Origin: Candidatus Kapaibacterium sp.
Lineage (GTDB): Bacteria > Bacteroidota > Ignavibacteria > Kapaibacteriales > UBA7675
Direction of reading: 5' to 3'
DNA length: 64,000 nt
NCBI GenBank assembly: GCA_028284775.1
Contig: JANQRB010000006.1
Span: forward strand, 20,533 to 84,532
Shown here one piece after another: positions 1 to 8,216 of the stretch. Position numbers and translations under genes: made by a program. Within the stretch, counting starts at the first letter, position 1. Each line of letters opens with the position of its first letter. The notes beneath the pieces are model-generated. The model was not told where the DNA came from, did not search any database, and was given only the letters and a program-made list of their open reading frames with translations.

Positions 1-907
1 GCAGATAGCGCCCGGCGAAACCATCTTTGCCGACGCCGACCCGCCCGGGCATGATTGAATTGGCCAGCCGAACAATGGCGTCGCGATAGGAAAGGTCAAT
101 CGAGGCGGCATTAACCTGTGCCATTGCCGCCGGCAGCGCCGTCTTCATGCTTCGTCTGCCATCGTCACTGCCGTCACCCCCGATGAAATGGTCTATGACC
201 ACGGCATCGGCCACCTGGGCGATTCGCCGCAGGAATTCTTCGGGCCGGTCAATCGGTAACAACGGTGCGACCGTGATGACGACTTTTAGTCCGGCATCGC
301 GCAGCCGTGCGGCCGCTTCGAAGCGCCTGTCGACCGTTGAAGCTGGTGGCGGAAGGCCCGGCAGGCGGTCCATATCGCTTTCAATCGTCAGTTGGCAGCT
401 CAGGCGCGTTTCGCCGGCCAGTTGTCGCAGCAAGGGACAATAATCGCTCAGCCGATGCGAGTGGCTCTGGAGCATCAGGCTGTCGGGCGGATGGAGCAGC
501 ATCGCTTCCAACAGGCTCTTGCTGATACCGAAACGCCCTTCCTGCGGCACAAAGGGATCGGTGGAGCTCGACATAAAAATGCCGAAGCTCCCTAGCTTTT
601 GTCTGGCCCAGTTCCGCTCCCGCTCAAAACCGCGCAAATAGCTTTCGGCGGCGTTGCGCCGTACCTCCAGAAAATCGCCCCAGGGTCGACCTTTTGTCAC
701 AAAGACATTATGCTGTACATAGCAGCCTGCGCCGCAGAGGGAATTGCCGTAGCTGCAGCCGCGATAGGGTTGCAGAGAATGGGAGGCAACCGAATGCAGG
801 TAGCCGCTGCTGCGCGTCAGAATGTTCCGTACCGAAGTCTGCGTTACCGTGATGCCCATAGTCGCCATAATAAAAATTGCGGGGGCGTCCGCCACGCCGT
901 CTAACAC
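1..907 (-). CDS. Radical SAM-like protein, C-terminus outside window
   Basis: The reverse strand reads as an open frame running off the window edge, so the C-terminus is missing. The N-terminal part carries a PYRGCSYG...CGAGCYVQHN segment followed by a conserved-looking SSSTDPFVPQE stretch, which I recognise from radical SAM proteins related to the spore-photoproduct-lyase/DNA-repair group. The cysteines are spaced C-x6-C-x3-C instead of the usual C-x3-C-x2-C, so cluster binding is inferred. I chose the GTG at 907 because GGAGG lies five bases upstream; an ATG at 868 is the alternative. The VOC gene ends 22 bases upstream, suggesting one transcript. Substrate unknown. Confidence 0.6.
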   Translation of the reverse strand, partial: MLDGVADAPAIFIMATMGITVTQTSVRNILTRSSGYLHSVASHSLQPYRGCSYGNSLCGAGCYVQHNVFVTKGRPWGDFLEVRRNAAESYLRGFERERNWARQKLGSFGIFMSSSTDPFVPQEGRFGISKSLLEAMLLHPPDSLMLQSHSHRLSDYCPLLRQLAGETRLSCQLTIESDMDRLPGLPPPASTVDRRFEAAARLRDAGLKVVITVAPLLPIDRPEEFLRRIAQVADAVVIDHFIGGDGSDDGRRSMKTALPAAMAQVNAASIDLSYRDAIVRLANSIMPGRVGVGKDGFAGRYL

Positions 908-929
908 CGTCCCCTCCGTGCCTTAACAG

Positions 930-1304
930 CTAGTCGGTATTGGTTTCGATAATGCCGAAGATGTTTCCTTCCGTATCCTTGCAATAGGCAATATGGCCAA
1001 CGCCCGGGATCGATACTTTCGGGCGAAAAACGCTGCCCTGCGCCGCTGTTATTTTGGCGACCGCTTCATCTACGCTTGCGACCTCGATCGTCGCGATCAA
1101 GGCCTGCCGAAAGTCGCCGCGCGGCATTATCCCCCCATTTATGCCCGGGCTGTTGGAATCGCCGGTGTTCACCAGCCAGAAGGGGGCCGGGCCGTCCCAT
1201 TTGCTGACTGACCAGCCGAATACATTCTGATAGAATCGACCGGCGCGCGCGGGATCGTCGGCCGTGATGTCGAAGTGAGTGGGTCTGTTCACGACAAACT
1301 CCAT
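930..1304 (-). CDS. VOC (glyoxalase/bleomycin-resistance fold) protein
   Basis: A 124-residue protein with the single-domain VOC pattern: an N-terminal HFDI strand, a DPARAGRFYQNVFGW helix typical of the family, and a C-terminal DTEGNIFGIIE strand that normally supplies a metal-binding glutamate. Proteins of this size usually dimerise to make one metal site. Many orthologous-looking proteins are annotated only as glyoxalase-like, and the substrate cannot be read from sequence. It lies just upstream of the radical SAM gene on the same strand. Confidence 0.8.
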   Translation of the reverse strand: MEFVVNRPTHFDITADDPARAGRFYQNVFGWSVSKWDGPAPFWLVNTGDSNSPGINGGIMPRGDFRQALIATIEVASVDEAVAKITAAQGSVFRPKVSIPGVGHIAYCKDTEGNIFGIIETNTD

Positions 1305-1395
1305 GCAGAGTTAAACAAGTAGAGTCTAGGGCGCGACACAGAGGTATTCACGTGTCTGCACTTTATGTGAATGCTCCTGGATTAACACGCGAAAA

Positions 1396-1809
1396 TCAAT
1401 GTGGCAGCAAATGCTGAACGCGCCCGTAAACAAAGGTTCCCAAAATAGCGCTGGCGAGCATTACAACTGCGACGCTGAAGCCATTGCCGATCAGAATGTA
1501 CATCGGACCGGGGCATGCACCCGTCAGGGCCCAGCCCATTCCAAACGTGAGGCCGCCTAACAGATGCTGCGGTACGCGGCGCGGTTTATTTGCGAGTGTG
1601 ATTGATTCACCGTCCAGCGAGCGCCACTGGCCGCGTTTAATTAATGCCACGATGATAATGCCCAGCAAAATAGCCGACCCCAGAACGCCATACATGTGAA
1701 ATGAATCGAAGCGGAACATTTCCTGCAGACGATACCATGAGATTACTTCGCCCTTCGATAGTATGATACCGAACAAAACTCCCACCAATGCAAAACGTAG
1801 GTATTTCAT
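1396..1809 (-). CDS. YeeE/YedE-family half-size sulfur transporter, second subunit
   Basis: A 137-residue inner-membrane protein of the YeeE/YedE family, which includes thiosulfate channels and PmpAB-like proteins. It begins MKYLRFALVG; an upstream in-frame extension to 1902 would overlap the preceding gene and is rejected. About four membrane segments are visible. The signature GMGWALTGACPGPMY carries the conserved cysteine thought to pass sulfur species through the pore. The gene starts 11 bases after the sister half-transporter ends, so the two probably form one heteromeric transporter. Last gene of the sulfur operon. Confidence 0.85.
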   Translation of the reverse strand: MKYLRFALVGVLFGIILSKGEVISWYRLQEMFRFDSFHMYGVLGSAILLGIIIVALIKRGQWRSLDGESITLANKPRRVPQHLLGGLTFGMGWALTGACPGPMYILIGNGFSVAVVMLASAILGTFVYGRVQHLLPH

Positions 1810-1820
1810 AACGACCACTG

Positions 1821-2378
1821 TTAAAGAATGACAGGAAGCAGAATATGTGTAACGATTAAGCCGCCCGTAAAGAATCCAAGTATTGCGAGCAGCGAAGGCC
1901 ACTGCAGGTTGCTAAGCCCGCTGATGCCGTGGCCCGATGTACATCCGCCGGCCCAACGCGCGCCAAAGCCGACCAAAAAAGCGCCGAATACCATAAAAAT
2001 CAATCCACTCGATGAGAGCAGGCCACTCCAGGAAAAGATATGCGCGGGCAGCAATTCCGGCCCGGATTCAATGCCGATATCCTGTAAAGCGTGAGCCGTG
2101 GCGGGCGCAATTCGGATTGGCTCCGGATCGGCGAGCAAAGTAGCGGCGATGACGCCGCCAAGCAGTGCGCCGAGCGCAAACACGATATTCCAGATCTGCA
2201 TCCGCCAGTCGAAATCAAAAAATGACGAGGACTTGCCGGCTCCTAATGCCGCGCAGGTTGTTCGGAATGTCGATGAGATACCGAAGGCTTTGCCAAAGTA
2301 GAGCAGCAACAACATTACCATTGCGATACCGGGCCCCGTGACCCACCACGGCCATGGCTGTGACAACCAGTCAATCAT
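1821..2378 (-). CDS. YeeE/YedE-family half-size sulfur transporter, first subunit
   Basis: A 185-residue membrane protein starting MIDWLSQPWPWW, chosen because the extra 54 upstream codons overlap the MBL-rhodanese gene. It has about four hydrophobic segments and the family signature GFGARWAGGCTSGHGISG, with the cysteine equivalent to the one in the partner protein. Full-length TsuA-type proteins carry both halves on one chain; here they are split over two genes. In known operons such pairs sit beside persulfide dioxygenases and ArsR-type sulfide sensors, as here. Direction of transport and exact substrate (thiosulfate, sulfite, polysulfide) are not visible. Confidence 0.85.
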   Translation of the reverse strand: MIDWLSQPWPWWVTGPGIAMVMLLLLYFGKAFGISSTFRTTCAALGAGKSSSFFDFDWRMQIWNIVFALGALLGGVIAATLLADPEPIRIAPATAHALQDIGIESGPELLPAHIFSWSGLLSSSGLIFMVFGAFLVGFGARWAGGCTSGHGISGLSNLQWPSLLAILGFFTGGLIVTHILLPVIL

Positions 2379-2421
2379 AATTCCAGTCCGATCAATTGTG
2401 AGTACTTCCCTTCCATCGCAC

Positions 2422-3759
2422 TTACTTAAACAAACTGATCTTTTCACCGAGATCGTAAATGAGCGTCGAGTCAGGCAATGCCGCCTCCAGAATGCTGGCG
2501 CCGGCTGCCGACCTGTAACCGGCGGCACAGTGCACAACAATTGGTTTATCCAGCGCCACTTCGCCGGCCCGTTCCCGCAGCTCGGGCAGGGGAATGCTCA
2601 CGCTATTGTTAAAGTAAGCGCCGTCTCGGAACTCGCCTTCATTGCGAATATCCACGATCGTATAGTTGTCCGGCTGCGCGCGGAAGTCGTCCAGCTCGAG
2701 TTGTCCACTCGTTGCGAGGCCCTGATTCGGCGCGGGCAGCGCAGCGACAATGTTGCCTTCGTAGCCGATTTTGGCTGCTTTGCGAATGAGCGCATCCAGG
2801 TCGGCTTCATCATCCGCGACAAGGTAAAAGCGTTCGTCCGGCCCGACGATGGAGCCCAGCCAGGTTTCGAACTTGCCGCCATCCTGAATGTTAATCGCGC
2901 CCGGAATGTGATGAAGCTTAAACAGCGGGCCGGGCCGCGTGTCGATCACGAGTACATTGTCGTCTAGCGCTGCATTGCGCTGTAAGCGGGGTACGGCCCG
3001 ACAGCTCTCGTCCAGGTTGGCGGCGCCGCGACGATTGAGTTCTACATCGAATCCAAAATACTTGGGCATAAAAGGCTGATCGGCCATGATGCGTTCTACG
3101 AATTCTTCTTCGCTCATTGTCTGAAGAGCGTAGTTCTCGCGTTTTTCACGTCCGATCGAGCTGAAGCGATCCGGGCTGAGATTCTTGCCGCAGAGTGAAC
3201 CGGCGCCGTGGGAGGGATAGACGAGCACATCATCATCCAGGGTCATCAGTTTGCGGCGCGTCGAGCTGTACATCTGGCGCGCAAGTTCCTCCTTCTTCGC
3301 GGTCATGTTGCCGACGCCCTCGCGCAAATCGGGCCGGCCGACATCACCGACAAATAGCGTGTCGCCGGTGAATACGGCATGGCTGTTGTCCTCGGAATCT
3401 CTGAGCAGTATCGAAATACTGTCCGGCGAATGACCAGGCGTATTGAGCGCCGTTAGGGAAACAGCGCCGATCCCGATCCGGTCACCTTCGTCGAAGGCCT
3501 TGTGCGGGTAGTCCGCTCCAATCAAATCGCTGGCGTAAATCGTCGCTCCGGTCGAGCGATGGATTTCCAGATGACTGCTGACGAAGTCGGCATGCGGATG
3601 TGTCTCGATAACTGCAACAATGCGGGCTGATTGCGATTGGGCATAGTCGTAGTATTGCTGTGGATCGCGCCCCGGATCAATTACCGCAACTTCGCCATTG
3701 CTTGCGATGGCATAGGAGGCATGCGCCAGGCCCGTATCATAAAACTGTTTGATGTGCAT
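2422..3759 (-). CDS. Persulfide dioxygenase-rhodanese fusion (Blh/ETHE1-like)
   Basis: A 445-residue cytoplasmic enzyme. Residues about 1-240 are a metallo-beta-lactamase fold with the iron-binding THPHADF motif, GHSPDS, FTGDTLFVGD and a late PSHGAGSLCG histidine, matching ETHE1-type persulfide dioxygenases that oxidise glutathione persulfide to sulfite. Two rhodanese domains follow. The first has no cysteine in its active loop and is probably structural; the second has the HCAAGYRS loop with the catalytic cysteine, which would exchange sulfur with thiosulfate or sulfite. The gene lies between the TauE exporter and the YeeE channels in the ArsR operon, fitting removal of sulfide-derived persulfides. 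Confidence 0.9.
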   Translation of the reverse strand: MHIKQFYDTGLAHASYAIASNGEVAVIDPGRDPQQYYDYAQSQSARIVAVIETHPHADFVSSHLEIHRSTGATIYASDLIGADYPHKAFDEGDRIGIGAVSLTALNTPGHSPDSISILLRDSEDNSHAVFTGDTLFVGDVGRPDLREGVGNMTAKKEELARQMYSSTRRKLMTLDDDVLVYPSHGAGSLCGKNLSPDRFSSIGREKRENYALQTMSEEEFVERIMADQPFMPKYFGFDVELNRRGAANLDESCRAVPRLQRNAALDDNVLVIDTRPGPLFKLHHIPGAINIQDGGKFETWLGSIVGPDERFYLVADDEADLDALIRKAAKIGYEGNIVAALPAPNQGLATSGQLELDDFRAQPDNYTIVDIRNEGEFRDGAYFNNSVSIPLPELRERAGEVALDKPIVVHCAAGYRSAAGASILEAALPDSTLIYDLGEKISLFK

Positions 3760-3797
3760 TGTGAATATCCTCTGAAAGAGTAAAAAACTATCAATGT

Positions 3798-4601
3798 TTA
3801 ATGCCAGAAAAATTCTTTCGCAAAAATGAAGATGCTCATGAACAGGATAAACCAGCCGAATCCCTTTTGCAGTCTCTTCCCGGAGATGAAAGTGGATGCA
3901 AAAGAGCCCAGATAAATGCCGCCGACTGCCAGGCCCGTGAAGCTCAGCAGAAAGGGCCAGTCTATCGGCTGACCTGCATTCACGTCGCCCAGAAAGCCGA
4001 TCAATGACTTGGCAGCCACAATCAGGAGCGAGGTCCCCACCGCAGTTTTCATCGGCAGCCGCCCAAGGAGGACCAGGGCCGGAATGATCAGGAAGCCGCC
4101 GCCGGCGCCGACGATGCCGGTCAGAACACCCACCACGATCCCTTCCACTGTGATTACTCCAAACTTAAAGCGTGTACCGCCCGCTGAAGCGCTTGTCTTC
4201 ACCGGTGCCGAACGGATCATGGAAACGGCCGCGAAAATCATCAGAGCGGCGAACAACAGCATAATGGCAATGTGTCGCGTCAGCCGGAAATCGCCGACGT
4301 AAAACAACTGATCAGGTATAGCCGGAATCAAAAACATTCGAGTAAAATAGACTGCCGCAAGCGCCGGTACCGCAAAGACAATCGCCGTTCGGTAATCGAG
4401 CTGGCCTTTGCGCATGTATTGTATGGATCCGGCGACCGCCGTACTGCCGACGATAAACAGCGAATATGAAGTTGACAAAATCACTTCCAGGCCAAGCATA
4501 TATGTTAACACGGGCAGGGTTAAAATCGACCCGCCGCCGCCTACCAGCCCCATGATAAATCCGATGCCGATTGCCGCCGCGTAACCCAGTACATCTTCCA
4601 T
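3798..4601 (-). CDS. TauE/SafE-family sulfite/organosulfonate exporter
   Basis: A 267-residue polytopic inner-membrane protein with about eight hydrophobic segments. The two inverted halves each begin with the typical glycine-rich signature: FIMGLVGGGGSILTLPVL near the N-terminus and LTGIVGAGGGFLIIPALVLL in the middle. Family members export sulfite, sulfoacetate or other small anions. Placed directly before a persulfide dioxygenase, it would plausibly remove the sulfite that enzyme produces. It starts about 60 bases after the ArsR gene and is almost certainly co-transcribed with it. Confidence 0.88.
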   Translation of the reverse strand: MEDVLGYAAAIGIGFIMGLVGGGGSILTLPVLTYMLGLEVILSTSYSLFIVGSTAVAGSIQYMRKGQLDYRTAIVFAVPALAAVYFTRMFLIPAIPDQLFYVGDFRLTRHIAIMLLFAALMIFAAVSMIRSAPVKTSASAGGTRFKFGVITVEGIVVGVLTGIVGAGGGFLIIPALVLLGRLPMKTAVGTSLLIVAAKSLIGFLGDVNAGQPIDWPFLLSFTGLAVGGIYLGSFASTFISGKRLQKGFGWFILFMSIFIFAKEFFWH

Positions 4602-4664
4602 TGTGCCGAATCCACTATTAATTGTCCTGCTTCATATCGAGGGTGCTTTGCACCCGCTTCAATG

Positions 4665-4961
4665 CTACACCATGTTACATTCGCAATTTTCGAGACAGTC
4701 GAAGATCTTGGTGATATCCTTGGCCTTAAGGCTGTAGTACATACGCTTGCCTTCACGCCTGCAGGCCAGAATGCCTTTGAGCTTCATGGTCGCAAGATGA
4801 TGGGAAGTCAACGACTGTTCCGTACCCAGACGCTCGCAAATCTCGCTGACCGGCAACTCATCCAGCCCGCCTAACAATTCGACAATGCTCAGTCGCAGCG
4901 GATGCGCCACAACCTTCAGGATGTAAGCGGCTTTCTCGATTTTGTCTGCTGCAAGTCCCAT
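4665..4961 (-). CDS. ArsR-family winged-helix repressor, likely persulfide or metal sensor
   Basis: A 98-residue dimeric winged-helix protein. The start MGLAADKIEK was chosen because 25 further upstream codons would run through the promoter. AHPLRLSIVELL and the recognition helix EQSLTSHHLATMKLKGIL are typical of ArsR/SmtB. Cysteines lie in SEICERL, in LACRREG and in a C-terminal CLENCEC cluster. Thiol-based relatives (BigR, SqrR, YgaV) sense persulfides through disulfide or polysulfide bridges and control operons with this gene content, which supports the same role here. A metal or arsenic sensor cannot be excluded from the cysteines alone. Confidence 0.85.
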   Translation of the reverse strand: MGLAADKIEKAAYILKVVAHPLRLSIVELLGGLDELPVSEICERLGTEQSLTSHHLATMKLKGILACRREGKRMYYSLKAKDITKIFDCLENCECNMV

Positions 4962-5276
4962 TATTCGATCCCGTTGTATTTGATCGGGTGTCAATATATG
5001 AATAGATGAACATATATTCAATTGTTTGTGTGACACGCAGACGGAGCCGGACGACGCTTATTGTTGAGATCGGCCGGATCGATGAAAGGTCGGCGGCCCT
5101 GCGAGCGTGGGAAGGCCTGTGGCTCCATAATCCGGCGGCATTGCGCGGGGCCGGAAGGCTTCGCGCAAAAAAAATGGAAAAAAGTATCGCTGCATTTCCT
5201 GAAAATTGTGCGAAATTACCGTCTTCCGGTCAGGAGTTCTGACGGAGTGAGTTTTTTATGATCAGGGAGGAAGTTC
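4962..5276. other. Divergent intergenic region arsR/gdhA
   Basis: A 315-base region between two divergent genes. It holds the arsR promoter-operator at its left end and a strong ribosome-binding site (GGGAGGAAG) just before gdhA. I could not identify a convincing gdhA promoter, and the short open frames here have no coding character. Confidence 0.6.
4993..5021 (-). promoter_or_regulatory. Promoter with ArsR operator palindrome for the sulfur operon
   Basis: On the minus strand TTGAAT (5021-5016) and TATATT (4998-4993) are separated by exactly 17 bases, a good sigma70 arrangement. A perfect inverted repeat AATATATG/CATATATT (4993-5000 and 5011-5018, ten-base spacer) covers both boxes, so a bound dimer would block polymerase. 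It lies 32 bases upstream of the arsR start codon. Binding by this ArsR is inferred from position. Confidence 0.7.
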
Positions 5277-6608
5277 ATGGATCTAGACCGATTCGAGCAG
5301 GGGCTTATTCGCCGCAACCCGGGCCAACCGGAGTTTCATCAGGCAGTTCGCGAAGTTGCCGAAAAAGTGATTCCCTTCATCAACAAGAATCCAAAATATG
5401 AAAAGGCCGGCATCCTGGAACGAATGACAGAGCCGGATCGCGTTGTGATGTTCCGTGTCAGTTGGACAGATGACGCGGGCAATGTACGCGTAAACCGCGG
5501 CTACCGGGTTCAGTTTAACAATGCTATCGGTCCCTACAAAGGTGGTCTGCGTTTCGACAAGTCCGTCAGCTTAAGTATTCTCAAGTTCCTGGGCTTTGAG
5601 CAAATTTTCAAAAACAGTTTAACCACCTTGCCGATGGGCGGCGGCAAAGGCGGCGCCGATTTTAATCCGAAAGGGAAGAGCGACGCGGAAGTAATGCGAT
5701 TCTGCCAGTCTTTTATGACGGAGCTCTACCGTCACATCGGCTCCAATGTCGACATCCCCGCCGGCGACATTGGCGTTGGCGCGCGTGAAGTGTCGTATCT
5801 GTTCGGTCAATACAAGCGTCTGGCCAATGAGTTTGCCGGTGTGCTGACCGGTAAGGGCCTCCAATTCGGGGGCAGCCCTATCCGCACCGAAGCCACGGGC
5901 TACGGTGCTGTGTATTTCGCGCGTGAGATGTTGCAGCATAGCGGCGAAGATATCGAGGGTAAAACCGCCAGTGTCTCGGGTTCGGGCAATGTGGCGCAAT
6001 ACGCGGCCGAAAAGTTGATTCAGCTGGGAGCGAAAGTACTGACGCTTTCCGATCGCCATGGCTATCTTTACGATGCACAAGGCATTAACGAGGAAAAGCT
6101 GGCTTACATCATCGACCTCAAAACGAATCGCCGTGCTTCACTGGAGGAATACACGAAGGAATTTGGCGGCGAGTATCACAAAGGCGAGCGCCCTTGGAAG
6201 GTGCCCTGCGATATGGCTTTTCCCTGCGCCACGCAAAACGAACTGGATGGCGATGATGCCCGACACCTGCTGCAGGGCGGCTGCCGTGTTGTAAGCGAAG
6301 GCGCTAATATGCCCTCGACTGTCGAGGCGGTGCATGCATTCGAGCAGGCAAAGATTCTCTATGCTCCCGGCAAGGCATCGAACGCCGGCGGTGTTGCCGT
6401 GTCGGGCCTGGAGATGACGCAGAACTCCATCCGCATGACCTGGAAATCAGAAGAAGTCGATACCAAACTCATGGAAATCATGGGACGCATTCATGAGAAG
6501 TGCGTTGAGTACGGACAGGACAACGGACGGGTGAATTATGTACAGGGCGCAAACATCGGGGGCTTCGTGAAAGTTGCTGACGCGATGCTTGCTTACGGCG
6601 TTGTCTGA
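5277..6608 (+). CDS. gdhA: NADP-type glutamate dehydrogenase
   Basis: A 443-residue cytoplasmic enzyme that aminates 2-oxoglutarate to glutamate. Length and motifs fit the hexameric bacterial class: GPYKGGLRF, the catalytic-lysine loop TLPMGGGKGGADF near residue 120, and a nucleotide-binding SGSGNVAQYAAEKL segment in the second domain. NADP preference is inferred from family membership. GGGAGGAAGTTC precedes the ATG. The gene stands alone, followed by its own terminator. Confidence 0.95.
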   Translation: MDLDRFEQGLIRRNPGQPEFHQAVREVAEKVIPFINKNPKYEKAGILERMTEPDRVVMFRVSWTDDAGNVRVNRGYRVQFNNAIGPYKGGLRFDKSVSLSILKFLGFEQIFKNSLTTLPMGGGKGGADFNPKGKSDAEVMRFCQSFMTELYRHIGSNVDIPAGDIGVGAREVSYLFGQYKRLANEFAGVLTGKGLQFGGSPIRTEATGYGAVYFAREMLQHSGEDIEGKTASVSGSGNVAQYAAEKLIQLGAKVLTLSDRHGYLYDAQGINEEKLAYIIDLKTNRRASLEEYTKEFGGEYHKGERPWKVPCDMAFPCATQNELDGDDARHLLQGGCRVVSEGANMPSTVEAVHAFEQAKILYAPGKASNAGGVAVSGLEMTQNSIRMTWKSEEVDTKLMEIMGRIHEKCVEYGQDNGRVNYVQGANIGGFVKVADAMLAYGVV

Positions 6609-6630
6609 ACCGGATTATGTCGTCAATTTA

Positions 6631-6674
6631 AAGGCCTGCCTGAATGCCCACGCATTGGCAGGCCTTGTGTTTTA
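6631..6674 (+). terminator. Terminator of gdhA
   Basis: A perfect ten-base-pair stem (AAGGCCTGCC at 6631-6640 with GGCAGGCCTT at 6657-6666) closes a 16-base loop and is followed by GTGTTTTA. It lies 22 bases after the gdhA stop. Confidence 0.75.
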
Positions 6675-6849
6675 TGCCTGCCATGACCGCGGGATCCCCA
6701 GTATTCAAGCCCTTTCCCGGTTTTCGAGTTGTCAGGCGACGCCCTGGCGGAGAGCGGCCGTGGCGCTGATTGCTGTGTATTTGTCTATAGGATGAAATCT
6801 CAGGATGGTGGGGGCGAGCTCAAAATGGCAGGGGGAAGCCTCGGGGTGT

Positions 6850-6883
6850 TTAAACAAACAAAGCGGCTCAATTGCGAGCCGCT
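6850..6883 (-). terminator. Terminator of the tRNA-Ser transcript
   Basis: Read on the minus strand, AGCGGCTC and GAGCCGCT (6883-6876 and 6869-6862) form an eight-base-pair stem with a six-base loop, followed by TTGTTTGTTT. It lies 18 bases beyond the 3' end of the tRNA gene. Confidence 0.75.
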
Positions 6884-6900
6884 CGTCGGAATGTCTGTTG

Positions 6901-6987
6901 CGGAGAGAGAGAGATTCGAACTCTCGGTAGGGTTTCCCCTACGCAGGTTTAGCAAACCTGTGCCTTCAGCCACTCGGCCACCTCTCC
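6901..6987 (-). tRNA. tRNA-Ser (anticodon GCU)
   Basis: The minus strand folds as a class II tRNA of 87 bases: acceptor GGAGAGG paired with TCTCTCC (one G-U pair), a D arm, an anticodon stem CAGGT/ACCTG with loop TTGCTAA giving anticodon GCT (reads AGC/AGU), a long variable arm TAGGG-GAAA-CCCTA typical of tRNA-Ser, and a T arm GAGAG-TTCGAAT-CTCTC. The discriminator is G. CCA is not encoded and must be added after transcription. Confidence 0.96.
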
Positions 6988-7064
6988 GTGTGCTTAAGAG
7001 CAGCAAATTTAGCACTTCCCGGCAGGATGAGCAAATTATTTTTGCTGCCTCGGCCGCGGCGCGG

Positions 7065-7454
7065 CTAGGCCTCGGCGGGCAAATCGCGGGCCTCGATAAT
7101 GACCGTGGCGGTGGCGTAGCGATGCGTATGCGATAGGGATACATGAATGTGATGCGGGTTCCATCGTCGCGCAAGTTCCCCGTCGAGCAGCAGGTAGGGT
7201 TTGCCGTCAGCTTGGCGCGCGACGGCCACGTGCTGCCATTCGAATTGCCCGGTCCAGCCTGTGCCGATGGCCTTGGAGAAAGCCTCTTTCGCAGCGAAGC
7301 GGACGGCATAGCGCTCGGCGACATTGGGGTGGGCATCGCAGTAGGCGCGTTCCGCAGCCGTAAAAATCTTGTTCAGGAACTGCGATCCATAACGCTCCAT
7401 GGCATTCGCGATTCGGTCGACTTCGATGATGTCGGTTCCTATCCCGAGTATCAT
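7065..7454 (-). CDS. acpS: Holo-[acyl-carrier-protein] synthase
   Basis: A 129-residue enzyme that transfers phosphopantetheine from CoA to acyl carrier protein. It shows the N-terminal GIGTDIIEVDR motif with a magnesium-binding aspartate, the central RFAAKEAFSKAIG motif with the second metal ligand, and a C-terminal VSLSHTHRYA segment. The start ATG lies inside an ATGA overlap with the sirtuin stop codon, so the two are translationally coupled; the longer upstream frame belongs to the sirtuin region. Last gene before the tRNA. Confidence 0.93.
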   Translation of the reverse strand: MILGIGTDIIEVDRIANAMERYGSQFLNKIFTAAERAYCDAHPNVAERYAVRFAAKEAFSKAIGTGWTGQFEWQHVAVARQADGKPYLLLDGELARRWNPHHIHVSLSHTHRYATATVIIEARDLPAEA

Positions 7455-8206
7455 ACGCGGCTCTTCCTGAATTGGTCCAACTCCCGCAGCAGGCGCGGCA
7501 GCGCGATGCCGGCAGGTTCGCGAATCACCGAATGCACACGTCCCGAAATTACCGTTGGCTGGGGATTTATCTCGACGACGTAGGCGAAGTTTTCCCGGGC
7601 TATCATAGGCAGTCCGGCGGCGGGCATCACTTCGGCGGAAGTGCCGATGCTCAGAAAAACCTGACAATCCTGCGCCGCTATCTGAGCAGCGCGCAGGGTC
7701 TCGACAGGCAGCATTTCACCAAACCAAACGACCGCCGGCCGGACGAGGCCGCTGCAATCCCGGCAGCGCGGATTTTCCCTGAGCTCGGCCTTCTCATCGG
7801 CAAAGTGATAAACTGCCCTGCAATCCATGCAATAATTTTCCACCAGATTGCCGTGTAGCTCAAGCGCTGCGCTGCTGCCCGCGCGTTGGTGCAGGCGGTC
7901 GACATTCTGCGTGATCAGGGTGAACTTTTCGAATTGTTGTTCCATCGCGGCCAGCGCTTTGTGGCCCTCGTTCGGCTCTACGCCGCCTATGATGCCGCGC
8001 CGGTGCTGATACCACTCCCACACCAGCGCCGGGTTGCTCATAAAGCCCTCCATGCTGGCCAGCTCCGCAGGGTTGAACTTTTGCCAGAGGCCGTCTTGAT
8101 CGCGAAAGGTGGCAACACCGCTCTCGGCGGAAATGCCCGCGCCGGTCAGGACAGCTACGTGGCGAGCGCTGCTCAGAGCTTGCAGGAATTCTTCGGAAAA
8201 GTTCAT
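7451..8206 (-). CDS. cobB: NAD-dependent sirtuin deacylase
   Basis: A 251-residue class III sirtuin that removes acyl groups from lysines using NAD. Visible motifs are GAGISAESGVATFRD at the N-terminus, the TQNVDRLHQRAGS catalytic segment, LHGNL with the catalytic histidine, and four cysteines (CMDC and CRDC) of the structural zinc site. YQHRR resembles the Tyr/Arg pair that marks desuccinylase-type sirtuins (SIRT5/CobB class), so acyl preference may be wider than acetyl. It overlaps acpS by four bases. Coupling of a deacylase to acyl-carrier activation is a suggestive pairing, not proof of a link. Confidence 0.92.
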   Translation of the reverse strand: MNFSEEFLQALSSARHVAVLTGAGISAESGVATFRDQDGLWQKFNPAELASMEGFMSNPALVWEWYQHRRGIIGGVEPNEGHKALAAMEQQFEKFTLITQNVDRLHQRAGSSAALELHGNLVENYCMDCRAVYHFADEKAELRENPRCRDCSGLVRPAVVWFGEMLPVETLRAAQIAAQDCQVFLSIGTSAEVMPAAGLPMIARENFAYVVEINPQPTVISGRVHSVIREPAGIALPRLLRELDQFRKSRV

Positions 8207-8216
8207 CGCACTCGAC

